Assembly (NCBI RefSeq): GCF_002872335.1
Contig: NZ_NJAG01000013.1
Coordinates: 151,341 to 215,340 of the forward strand
Length of the DNA stretch: 64,000 bases
Direction of reading: 5' to 3'
DNA from: Siphonobacter sp. BAB-5405
GTDB taxonomy: Bacteria > Bacteroidota > Bacteroidia > Cytophagales > Spirosomataceae
This document shows, one piece after another, positions 1 to 7,301 of this stretch (position 1 is its first letter; each line of letters begins with the position of its first letter). The translations under genes were made by a program, and so were the position numbers. The notes under the pieces are model-generated. The model was not told where the DNA came from. It saw only the letters and a program-made list of their open reading frames with translations, and did not search any database.

Positions 1-627
1 CTGATCCGCTGGAAGAAGGAAGTATACGCTCTGATTATTGTACTCGTCGTTGCGATTCTGTACGCAGTGACCGGCTCTTTCCGGATGAATTACGGATACG
101 ATTACGGGTTTCTGCGGGGACTTATCGGCTTTTTTACGGGGGCTGTCTGTTTCTGTATTTTCCTGGAAGTGTATCCGCTCTGGCATACCCTCAAAGACAG
201 CTGGTTTAGTCTGGCTGAATTCGTTTCGGTCGTCCTGATCTTTCTAGCCATTTATTTCGGGGCGTATTTAAAGGAAATAGGCGTTGTTTATGATCTCATT
301 TTCTTCATTCCGATTCTGATTTTCTCGTTTGAAAAGGGTTTCATTTCCAAATTTCTGAAACGCATCCCCTTTTTACACAAGGTAGGATTGTACAGTTATT
401 CCATTTACCTGACTCATCCCTTTACCCTGAGTATTTTCAACATCTTCTTTATCCGGATTTTACACTTTCAGAAAGAAGATTATAGCTATTTATTCATTCT
501 CAATTACGCCCTCATTTTCATTTTTGCCCGCTGGACGTACCATCACGTAGAAATGAAATTCAAGGATTACAAGTGGTTGGATTCCCTGCGAGGTTCCCGC
601 AAAGGAGCCCTTCCGAATCAGCACTAA
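1..627 (+). CDS. Acyltransferase family 3 protein, C-terminal part (cut by window start)
   Basis: The frame is open to base 1, so the N terminus lies outside the window; 208 codons are visible. The visible part is a string of hydrophobic segments ending in a short basic cytoplasmic tail. The segment around base 390-440 (GLYSYSIYLTHPF) matches the conserved region near the end of integral-membrane acyltransferase-3 enzymes, which O-acylate surface sugars. It precedes glycosyltransferase genes on the same strand, so it probably decorates the polysaccharide made here. The acyl donor and target cannot be read from sequence, and the catalytic His region expected near the N terminus is not in view. 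Confidence 0.75.
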   Translation: MIRWKKEVYALIIVLVVAILYAVTGSFRMNYGYDYGFLRGLIGFFTGAVCFCIFLEVYPLWHTLKDSWFSLAEFVSVVLIFLAIYFGAYLKEIGVVYDLIFFIPILIFSFEKGFISKFLKRIPFLHKVGLYSYSIYLTHPFTLSIFNIFFIRILHFQKEDYSYLFILNYALIFIFARWTYHHVEMKFKDYKWLDSLRGSRKGALPNQH

Positions 628-670
628 CAAGGAAGTTTTCTGTTTTACCGCCGTTTTTACCTTCCGATTT

Positions 671-1468
671 ATGGGTACTCATTTTGCCGAGGTTACGCTA
701 TTGATTACACACTACAACCGTAGCCAGTCGCTGCAACGATTATTGCAGGCGTTTGAGGATTTGAACTGTTCGTTTGGTCAGATTGTCGTTTCCGATGATG
801 GCAGCAAACCCGAGCATCGGCAGGTACTGGAAGCCCTGCAACGCTCGTATGCCTTCGATCTGATTACGACGCCCGTAAATAAAGGATTAGCGAATAATAT
901 CAACAAGGGACAGGATGCGGTCCACCAACCGTACACGCTGTACGTGCAGGAAGATTTTGTTCCGAAACCGGCGTTTGCCGAACATTTTCAGGATGCCCTG
1001 CATCTGATGCAACAGAACGGCAGCCTGGACATTGCCCGGCTGTATGCCTACTTCCCGTACCCCTACCTCAAACCCTACGATAAGGGCTTTTCGGAAATGG
1101 TGTTCAAAGGAGAGTTCTGGAATATGGATCACCTGAAATTTTACTACTACAGTGATCATCCGCACCTGCGTCGGAGTACCTTTTTTCAGAAATTTGGCCG
1201 TTATACGGAAGGCACCAACAGTGATCAGGCCGAGTTTCAGATGTGCCTGTCGTTCATTAAACACGGGGGAAAAGGCCTGTTCTTTAATGCTTTCACCACG
1301 CTATTTGACCAGGCGAATTCGGCGAGTGAACCCAGTACGGCAACGTTCCGGGCCGACTGGAAGCAGAGCCCTACGCCCTGGGTGCGACTGCTGCGATGGG
1401 GCTATTTAAAATACCGGTTTTTCAAGAACACCGTTCAGCTACTCACCTACCAACGCCAGGACTCTTGA
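671..1468 (+). CDS. Family 2 glycosyltransferase (tandem copy 1)
   Basis: A 265-residue soluble GT-A-fold enzyme. It has the N-terminal nucleotide-binding strand (VTLLITHYNR), the acidic SDDGS at residues 41-45 and a DxD-like QED at 93-95. No membrane segment is visible. It lies 43 bp after the acyltransferase and 12 bp before a clear paralogue with the same motifs at the same residue numbers, so the pair arose by tandem duplication. It probably transfers a sugar from a nucleotide-sugar donor onto a lipid-linked polysaccharide unit; donor and acceptor are unknown. Confidence 0.85.
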   Translation: MGTHFAEVTLLITHYNRSQSLQRLLQAFEDLNCSFGQIVVSDDGSKPEHRQVLEALQRSYAFDLITTPVNKGLANNINKGQDAVHQPYTLYVQEDFVPKPAFAEHFQDALHLMQQNGSLDIARLYAYFPYPYLKPYDKGFSEMVFKGEFWNMDHLKFYYYSDHPHLRRSTFFQKFGRYTEGTNSDQAEFQMCLSFIKHGGKGLFFNAFTTLFDQANSASEPSTATFRADWKQSPTPWVRLLRWGYLKYRFFKNTVQLLTYQRQDS

Positions 1469-1480
1469 CCCTCTACGCGA

Positions 1481-2251
1481 ATGAATTATTCCTTCCCCGA
1501 CGTTACATTGCTGGTTACGCATTACAACCGAAGCAGTTCGCTGGAGCACTTGCTGACCAGCTATCAGCAAATCGGTTGCCAGTTTGGCGATATTGTCGTT
1601 TCAGACGACGGCAGTAAGCCCGAACACCTGCAAAGGCTTCGGGAACTTCAGCAAACTTTTCATTTTCAGCTCATTACGACGCCCCAGAACCGGGGCCTTG
1701 GGAACAATATCAACAAAGGACAGGACGCCGTAAAAACGCCCTTGACGCTGTATGTGCAGGAAGACTTTGAACCCAGTCCGGATTTTCCCCTGCACTTTAC
1801 GCACGCTCTGGAGCTAATGGATGCGAATAAAAACCTGGATTATATCCGTTTTTACGCGTACATCCCCTATCCGTACCTGCGGCCCTATGCGTACAATTTT
1901 TCAGAGATATACCTGCCCCCCTTTGGTATGGATTACACGAAAATTTACGCCTACAGTGACCATCCTCACCTGCGTCGGAGTACGTTTCTACAGAAATTTG
2001 GTCGCTACGCCGAAGGCATCAAGGGCGATCGGATGGAATACCGGATGTGCATCTCGTTTTTACAAAAGGGAGGTAAAGGACTGTTTTACAACGATTATCA
2101 GTCGCTGTTTACGCAACGCAATTCAGCCGCCGAACCCAGTACCATGACCCGAAGTTCATTAACGGAAAGCAGCAACAAGCTGATTGGGCTGGTACGGGAC
2201 CTGTACCGACAGATTAAATACAATTACGATATTCATTTCATGCGAACGTAG
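1481..2251 (+). CDS. Family 2 glycosyltransferase (tandem copy 2)
   Basis: A 256-residue paralogue of the preceding gene. The N-terminal 150 residues align almost without gaps: SDDGS at 41-45, NNINKGQDAV at about 75-84 and QED at 93-95. The shared DHPHLRRSTF block and the later GKGLF motif confirm common descent. The two copies diverge most after about residue 215. The 12 bp gap upstream and 20 bp gap downstream suggest one transcript with the acetyltransferase that follows. It is likely a second transferase of the same pathway with changed acceptor or donor choice, but that is inference. Confidence 0.85.
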   Translation: MNYSFPDVTLLVTHYNRSSSLEHLLTSYQQIGCQFGDIVVSDDGSKPEHLQRLRELQQTFHFQLITTPQNRGLGNNINKGQDAVKTPLTLYVQEDFEPSPDFPLHFTHALELMDANKNLDYIRFYAYIPYPYLRPYAYNFSEIYLPPFGMDYTKIYAYSDHPHLRRSTFLQKFGRYAEGIKGDRMEYRMCISFLQKGGKGLFYNDYQSLFTQRNSAAEPSTMTRSSLTESSNKLIGLVRDLYRQIKYNYDIHFMRT

Positions 2252-2271
2252 ACTTTCTGCGTACCCCACCT

Positions 2272-2895
2272 ATGGCATTCAAGCAATACATTGATTCCAA
2301 TCCAGGCCTGAAGAAGTTGGTCCACTGGCTGCTCATTCCCAAAGATGAAGCCCGGCCCCGACGTTGGGTAAGCTGGTTTGTGAATCCTTTTGTACACCGA
2401 AAGCATCGTTCGGCAGTGATTCGTTCATCAGCCCGGATGGACGTACTTCCCTTTAAACAGTTTACCCTGGGGTCTAAAAGCGTGATTGAGTCGTATTGCG
2501 TGATCAATAATGGCGTGGGCGACGTATTCATTGGGGATCATTGTACAATCGGAATTTCTTCCGTGGTCATTGGCCCCGTACACATTGGCTCGGATGTCAT
2601 TATGGCTCAGCACGTTACGGTATCCGGACTGAATCACGTGTATGAAGACGTGCATACGCCCATCCACCGACAGCCCGTCACGACGGCTCCGATTGTAATT
2701 GAAGACGAATGCTGGATTGGGGCTAATGCCGTCATTACGGCTGGCGTAACCATTGGTCGCCATTCGGTCGTGGCTGGTGGTAGCGTCGTAACCAAAAATG
2801 TACCCCCGTATTCGGTAGTAGGCGGCAATCCGGCCCGACTTCTCAAGCAATACGACGCCGCTACCCAGCAGTGGGTCCGGGCACCGAAGGCCTAA
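2272..2895 (+). CDS. Left-handed beta-helix (hexapeptide) acetyltransferase, WcaF/NodL-like
   Basis: A 207-residue protein. From about residue 70 it shows imperfect hexapeptide repeats ([IV]-G-x-x-x-x, for example IGDHCTIG and IGANAVITAGVTIG) that build the left-handed beta helix of acetyl-CoA-dependent O-acetyltransferases. The loop containing NHVYEDV and the end block GGNPARLLKQY are typical of polysaccharide acetyltransferases. It closes the four-gene plus-strand run and overlaps the 3' end of the convergent glycosyltransferase by 4 bp. Its likely role is O-acetylation of a sugar in the polymer; the exact substrate is unknown. Confidence 0.85.
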   Translation: MAFKQYIDSNPGLKKLVHWLLIPKDEARPRRWVSWFVNPFVHRKHRSAVIRSSARMDVLPFKQFTLGSKSVIESYCVINNGVGDVFIGDHCTIGISSVVIGPVHIGSDVIMAQHVTVSGLNHVYEDVHTPIHRQPVTTAPIVIEDECWIGANAVITAGVTIGRHSVVAGGSVVTKNVPPYSVVGGNPARLLKQYDAATQQWVRAPKA

Positions 2896-4115
2896 ACCGG
2901 ATTTTTAACGGCCTGCACCTGATCGAATACGGCTTCAAATTCTTCCGCTCGCCGTTCCCAGGAATTAGCCTGAGCCAGTGTGACCTGCTGCCGCTGTTTT
3001 TCGGGTGTGTCCTCGGCCATGCGTTTCACGAGGCTTTCCTGGAAGGCTTCAGGGGTTGCGGCAATAGCGATGGCATTTTCGAAATCATCCAGAATCGAAA
3101 AGGGTGTGGACACCACCGGTAATCCCGCCGCCAGATACTCATTGATTTTTAGCGGATAGATCGTGTAGGTATGTTCGTTACACACGAAAGGAATCATGGC
3201 TGCTTTCCACTGAGCCAGAATCGGCGGTAGTTCAGCGGGCGGAAGGGAAGGGATGAACCGGACGTTTGGATAAACGGACAATTCTTCCTGTATCCGTGGA
3301 TCAACCACTAGTCCCACAAACTGGAATTCCACTTCCGGCATTGTACGGGCACAATATCCTACTACCTGCGTGTCAATCCGATTGTCGGCCGTGCCCAGGT
3401 AACCTACAATGGCCCGATTGCCGGATTGTTGCTGGCGTAGTGCGTAAGCCTGGTTAAATAAATCGAAATTAGCCCCGTTTTTCACGCAGAACGTATGCGG
3501 CTGTGTCTGGGACTTCATTCGGTATAGGGCTTCCGAAGTGGTAATGACCGCATCTACCCGTTTCATAAATTCCTGTTCGTAACGCGTTCCGTGTTTACCC
3601 ATCCAGGCCTCGGCGGATATTTCGTCGAAGCAGTAGTAAATGGTCGCAAATTCCTGAAGCTGGCCTACCAGAGGCAAGCCTAATACTGGATTAAAAGCAT
3701 TGATTACCAGTGGCTTTTGCATATTCAATTGCTGCATCACCCGCCGCAGGCCTTTGATCAGCCGACCCGTATTGAGGGGCAGAAAGGTATCATGCTGAGC
3801 CGCCGACATCCAGTTGATGGGGAATAATACCGGCGGCGTCCATACGTGGACGCTCCGATTCGGTCCCAGCGAAAGTTTCGTTAATGGATTTTCTACCCGA
3901 GTCAGGGCTTTTACCGGTACCTGACGTTTGCCCCGCAGGCCAGCCACGAGATCTTTCACGGTATAGGGATAGTCTACGTATAGGATACGGTAGCGTTCCG
4001 AGAGTACCGTCAGTAGCTGAACGGCTGAATTTTGAAACTTCCCTTGCCAGGGCGTCTGGCTGACACAAATGATACTATCGAACTGTTTGGCGGAAGTACG
4101 GTCGATTGCGTTCAT
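2892..4115 (-). CDS. GT4-type (GT-B fold) glycosyltransferase
   Basis: A 407-residue protein with the two-domain GT-B layout. An N-terminal Rossmann-like half begins with DSIICVSQTPW. The C-terminal donor-binding half contains GYLGTADNRID and the diagnostic block PLKINEYLAAGLPVVSTPF, with its conserved Glu followed by AAGLPVVST, as in retaining family 4 enzymes. It is transcribed towards the acetyltransferase and ends 4 bp inside it. Its promoter must lie in the long AT-rich gap upstream (4116-4801). It probably adds one sugar in surface polysaccharide assembly. Confidence 0.85.
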   Translation of the reverse strand: MNAIDRTSAKQFDSIICVSQTPWQGKFQNSAVQLLTVLSERYRILYVDYPYTVKDLVAGLRGKRQVPVKALTRVENPLTKLSLGPNRSVHVWTPPVLFPINWMSAAQHDTFLPLNTGRLIKGLRRVMQQLNMQKPLVINAFNPVLGLPLVGQLQEFATIYYCFDEISAEAWMGKHGTRYEQEFMKRVDAVITTSEALYRMKSQTQPHTFCVKNGANFDLFNQAYALRQQQSGNRAIVGYLGTADNRIDTQVVGYCARTMPEVEFQFVGLVVDPRIQEELSVYPNVRFIPSLPPAELPPILAQWKAAMIPFVCNEHTYTIYPLKINEYLAAGLPVVSTPFSILDDFENAIAIAATPEAFQESLVKRMAEDTPEKQRQQVTLAQANSWERRAEEFEAVFDQVQAVKNPV

Positions 4116-4801
4116 GAAGCGTAATAGTGGAACAGATGTTGCGGTATAGCGGCGGTACGGAGCATCTATAATTCTTTACAAGATACTATTTTTCTTTCCA
4201 TAAGCCGCACTTTTTTACTTCTTACTTGTTGACTAATTGAGAACGTTTGGCACTTAAATAACACTTAACAGACATAAGTACAAATACTTATTATTTTATA
4301 ACTTCAGTCTTATGAAGGTCACTATAAATGACTTACAAAAAAATAAATTAAGCAATTTTTGCCCATTCTGATAGCTTAACTTATCTTTAAAAAATGATAA
4401 CCTATGCCTTGGGCATGTTTGAGTATTTACTAATTCCGCCAAGAGAAGTATGCTATACTTAAACTTTTCATCATCGTTGATTTATTCTATTCTTCGATCT
4501 GTTCGTGTATAGTTAATTACGATCAAAACCTCTATAAAATTAATCATAGACGTTGGTTGCTACGTCTTTAGGAAGAAATTGACCATTCTAGAATGGTTTT
4601 TTAAGTAACGGGTTCTTTTCATTTTTCCGTCGTTTAAGAACGTACCGGATCGATCGAATGAAAAGCAACTGAAAGCTGGTAACTACTGGATTAATTTAAT
4701 TTTTTTTCAGCGTTCACGGATAACACTAGTATCTAGTTATTGAATCGTTCGATGTTCCGACAACAAGTTTTGATTTTTGATAATATATATAATCGTCCCT
4801 T
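4116..4801. other. AT-rich divergent intergenic region with a terminator-like palindrome
   Basis: This is 686 bp without a credible gene, much richer in A+T than its flanks, between divergently transcribed polysaccharide genes. The only clear structure is a perfect 16-bp palindrome at 4582-4597 (ACCATTCTAGAATGGT) followed directly by a run of T, which looks like a short intrinsic terminator or attenuator about 200 bp before the receiver gene. No full TTTG-N19-TAnnTTTG promoter was recognised. The region probably holds promoters for both directions. Confidence 0.5.
4582..4602 (+). terminator. Terminator-like palindrome in the leader of the polysaccharide operon
   Basis: The palindrome ACCATTCTAGAATGGT is followed by TTTTTT. 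The stem can be 6-7 bp with a minimal loop, so it would be a weak terminator. No gene ends just upstream on this strand, which makes it a possible attenuator in a long leader; that role is inferred. Confidence 0.35.
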
Positions 4802-5203
4802 ATGAATCCGCCAAATTTAACAATCGAAAAGTCAACTATTTTAATCCTTGACGATGAACCCATGACTCGAAAAGTACTTCAGTTATGTCTCAACAAGGAA
4901 TTTGATACCATTATTAAAGACGACGGTATGTCGGGTATGTCTTACATTGAGACGGGTAGCCCGGTAGATCTGGTCATTGCCGACTTGAATATGCCTCACC
5001 TCAATGGCAAAGAATTTTTGAAAGTACTACGAGGCAGTAATCTATTTGGTCACATTCCGGTTATTATTTTGTCGGGAAGTGAAGAAAGTAATGATCGGAT
5101 TCAGTGCCTGGAATTAGGTGCTGATGATTTCATGACGAAGCCCTTTAATCCGCTGGAAATTATTGCTAAGGTAAAAGCAGTACTCCGCCGGGTTTACAAA
5201 TAA
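4802..5203 (+). CDS. Stand-alone CheY-like response regulator receiver
   Basis: A 133-residue single receiver domain with no output domain. All key residues are present: acidic pair D17-D18, phospho-acceptor D61 (VIADLNMP), S91 (ILSGS) and K113 (TKPF). It therefore should be phosphorylated by a histidine kinase, although none lies nearby. It is the first gene of the polysaccharide operon and is followed 50 bp later by an initiating sugar transferase that carries its own receiver-like domain. This suggests phospho-dependent control of polysaccharide synthesis by protein-protein contact, which is inference. Confidence 0.9.
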   Translation: MNPPNLTIEKSTILILDDEPMTRKVLQLCLNKEFDTIIKDDGMSGMSYIETGSPVDLVIADLNMPHLNGKEFLKVLRGSNLFGHIPVIILSGSEESNDRIQCLELGADDFMTKPFNPLEIIAKVKAVLRRVYK

Positions 5204-5253
5204 TTTGTTTTTAGTGTGCGAAGTAAGTTTTCATGTCGTAATGAGGCACCGCC

Positions 5254-6432
5254 ATGTCTGTTGTTACCCACCCACCTTTACGTATCCTGTACGTAGAAAA
5301 TGATAGTAATGCCAGTGAAACCTTCAAGCAAGAGTTTGCTGAACCATTGAATATATGGCAGCTTACTTCTGCGGAAGAGGCATTACTAACGCTCAAAGAT
5401 CACTATCCGGCTGATGCCGTGATTATAAGTTACGAAGCTCAGGCCATCTGGTTCCTGCAGCAGCTTCGCTCCATTCCCTGGTTGAATTCCCTACCGGTTA
5501 TCGTAACCGTCCCTACCCTGAACGACACCTATAAACAGGAAGTGCTTCAGGCGGGTGGTAACGACCTGTACCCGAAAGACTTTAGTCGCGGTGACTTACT
5601 GGCCCGCCTGCATTACTTCGTTCGAAAAAATCAGCTTCTCGCCCTCCAGCCCACGCGTATGCCCCGTTTTCGTGTACGCGTAACCTGGTGGAAACGCCTC
5701 ATCGACGTCACTACAACGGGCCTGGCTTTGCTCATTCTTTCGCCCCTGCTTTTAGTGGTAGCCCTTCTGATTCGCTTCGATTCGAAAGGTCCCATCATTT
5801 ATCGTTCCAAACGCGTGGGTGGTGGCTATAAGGTATTCGACCTGCTCAAGTTCCGAACCATGCGTACCGATGCTGACAAGCTCGTCAAGGATATGGCCGC
5901 CTTTAACATGTACAACAAAGCAGAAGAAGCTCCTGAAAAAGAGCAGCTTGCCTTGTGTGCAGAGTGCGTATATAGTGGAAAGAACTCCTGCCAGCGTATG
6001 TTGTACCTGGATAATGAGCAGGTTTGCGAGAAGGTGTATCTTCAGCGTAAGCATAATAAAGCTGCTTTCATGAAGTTTGGCAACGATCCCCGGATTACGC
6101 GAATTGGCCGGTTTTTGCGAAATACCAGTATCGATGAACTCCCCCAACTGATTAACATCTTCCGGGGTGACATGTCGCTGGTAGGCAATCGTCCCCTGCC
6201 CCTTTACGAAGCAGAAAAGCTGACCTCCGATCAATACATTCAACGTTTTGCCGGGCCCGCCGGACTGACTGGCCTCTGGCAGGTAACCAAACGCGGAAAA
6301 GGCAAGCAAGACATGTCGGAGGAAGAGCGGATGCAGCTCGACATTGAGTATGCTAAAAACTATTCGTTCTGGATGGATGTCAAAATCATTCTGAAAACTT
6401 TCCCAGCTCTAGTTCAGTCCGAAAACGTCTAA
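5254..6432 (+). CDS. Initiating sugar transferase with N-terminal pseudo-receiver domain
   Basis: A 392-residue fusion. Residues 10-125 have a receiver fold pattern (LRILYVEND, end Lys in YPKDF), but the phospho-acceptor position reads VIISYEA with Ser/Tyr instead of Asp, so the domain is probably unphosphorylatable. Residues 145-392 are a bacterial sugar transferase: one membrane segment (about 150-173), KFRTMRTDAD, the catalytic DELPQLINIFRGDMSLVGNRPLP block and GLTGLWQVTKRGK. Such enzymes move a sugar-1-phosphate to undecaprenyl phosphate to start a repeat unit. An insertion holds four Cys (C235, C238, C246, C258; CxxC-x7-C-x11-C), which suggests metal or disulfide binding. It is operon-linked to the receiver before it. 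Confidence 0.9.
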   Translation: MSVVTHPPLRILYVENDSNASETFKQEFAEPLNIWQLTSAEEALLTLKDHYPADAVIISYEAQAIWFLQQLRSIPWLNSLPVIVTVPTLNDTYKQEVLQAGGNDLYPKDFSRGDLLARLHYFVRKNQLLALQPTRMPRFRVRVTWWKRLIDVTTTGLALLILSPLLLVVALLIRFDSKGPIIYRSKRVGGGYKVFDLLKFRTMRTDADKLVKDMAAFNMYNKAEEAPEKEQLALCAECVYSGKNSCQRMLYLDNEQVCEKVYLQRKHNKAAFMKFGNDPRITRIGRFLRNTSIDELPQLINIFRGDMSLVGNRPLPLYEAEKLTSDQYIQRFAGPAGLTGLWQVTKRGKGKQDMSEEERMQLDIEYAKNYSFWMDVKIILKTFPALVQSENV

Positions 6433-6485
6433 GGGTACTTCCCCAGCGTAGGAATCGTCCTTCCCAAAGCTCATAAACAGTTCGA

Positions 6486-7253
6486 ATGAAAGCGTTTTTT
6501 TTTCTCATTTGCCCGTATGCAGGTAGCCTCTTGCCGAAGCTCGTATTGCTGGCATGCATTCTCGGAGCCGGTACTCTTTCGGTACAGGCTCAGGAGGGAA
6601 CTCAGTCGATGCTGCAGGATGTTTCTTACCCTTATCTGGAGAAATTAATCGAAGTAGCCAGAACGAACTACCCGCGTAGTAAGGCCTACAAAGAACGCAT
6701 CGGAATTGCGGACATAGGGATCAGAAGAGCAAAAGTAGCCTACTTCGACGCCTTGTCTGTATCCTATCTGTATAGCCCGGCCAATACCACCACTTACATT
6801 ACCAATCCAGTCTCTCCTGTGCCTACGGTAGTGAATCCGAATTGGCTGAATAACTATCAGATTGGACTACTACTTAATGTGGGATCTATCCTGCAAAAAA
6901 CGCCACTTTTAAAACAGGCCCGGGGCGAGAAAAGGGTAGCGGAATATGAGCAGCAAGCCTTTGAACTTAATCTGGAAGCAGACGTTAAGCAACGCTATTT
7001 TGCCTACATCCAGCGGCTGGCTATTTTACGGGTGAAGCATGAATTGCAATTGGATATTGAAAGCATGCTCAAGGACATAAAATATAAATTTGAAAAAGGT
7101 GAACAAACCCTTGAAAATTACAACAACGTATTGGTAATGTATTCAGACAATAATCAGCAAAAGATTATTGCTGAAAGCGAGGTGCTCATCTCTAAAAGCA
7201 AACTGGAGGAATTAGTGGGGGAAAAGCTTGAAAACATCAAGCTGGATCAATAA
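6486..7253 (+). CDS. Short TolC-like outer-membrane factor
   Basis: A 255-residue protein with an N-terminal signal sequence ending near AQEG (about residue 36). The remainder is largely helical with heptad character, and the spacing of aromatic and strand-like segments resembles one half of an OEP/TolC channel protomer (the usual protomer is about 400-480 residues). Its place between the initiating transferase and the Wzz/BY-kinase gene suggests it takes the outer-membrane export slot usually filled by Wza-type proteins. Family assignment rests on pattern and context, and the half length is unusual. Confidence 0.6.
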   Translation: MKAFFFLICPYAGSLLPKLVLLACILGAGTLSVQAQEGTQSMLQDVSYPYLEKLIEVARTNYPRSKAYKERIGIADIGIRRAKVAYFDALSVSYLYSPANTTTYITNPVSPVPTVVNPNWLNNYQIGLLLNVGSILQKTPLLKQARGEKRVAEYEQQAFELNLEADVKQRYFAYIQRLAILRVKHELQLDIESMLKDIKYKFEKGEQTLENYNNVLVMYSDNNQQKIIAESEVLISKSKLEELVGEKLENIKLDQ

Positions 7254-7301
7254 CCATCTTACCCTTGGCCTACTCTATTAGGTTAAGCTTCACGCAATCG
7301 A

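Noticed and set aside
671-2251. Tandem glycosyltransferases as one gene broken by a frameshift
   Set aside because: Each copy has a full set of GT2 motifs at the same residue positions, so they are duplicates rather than fragments.
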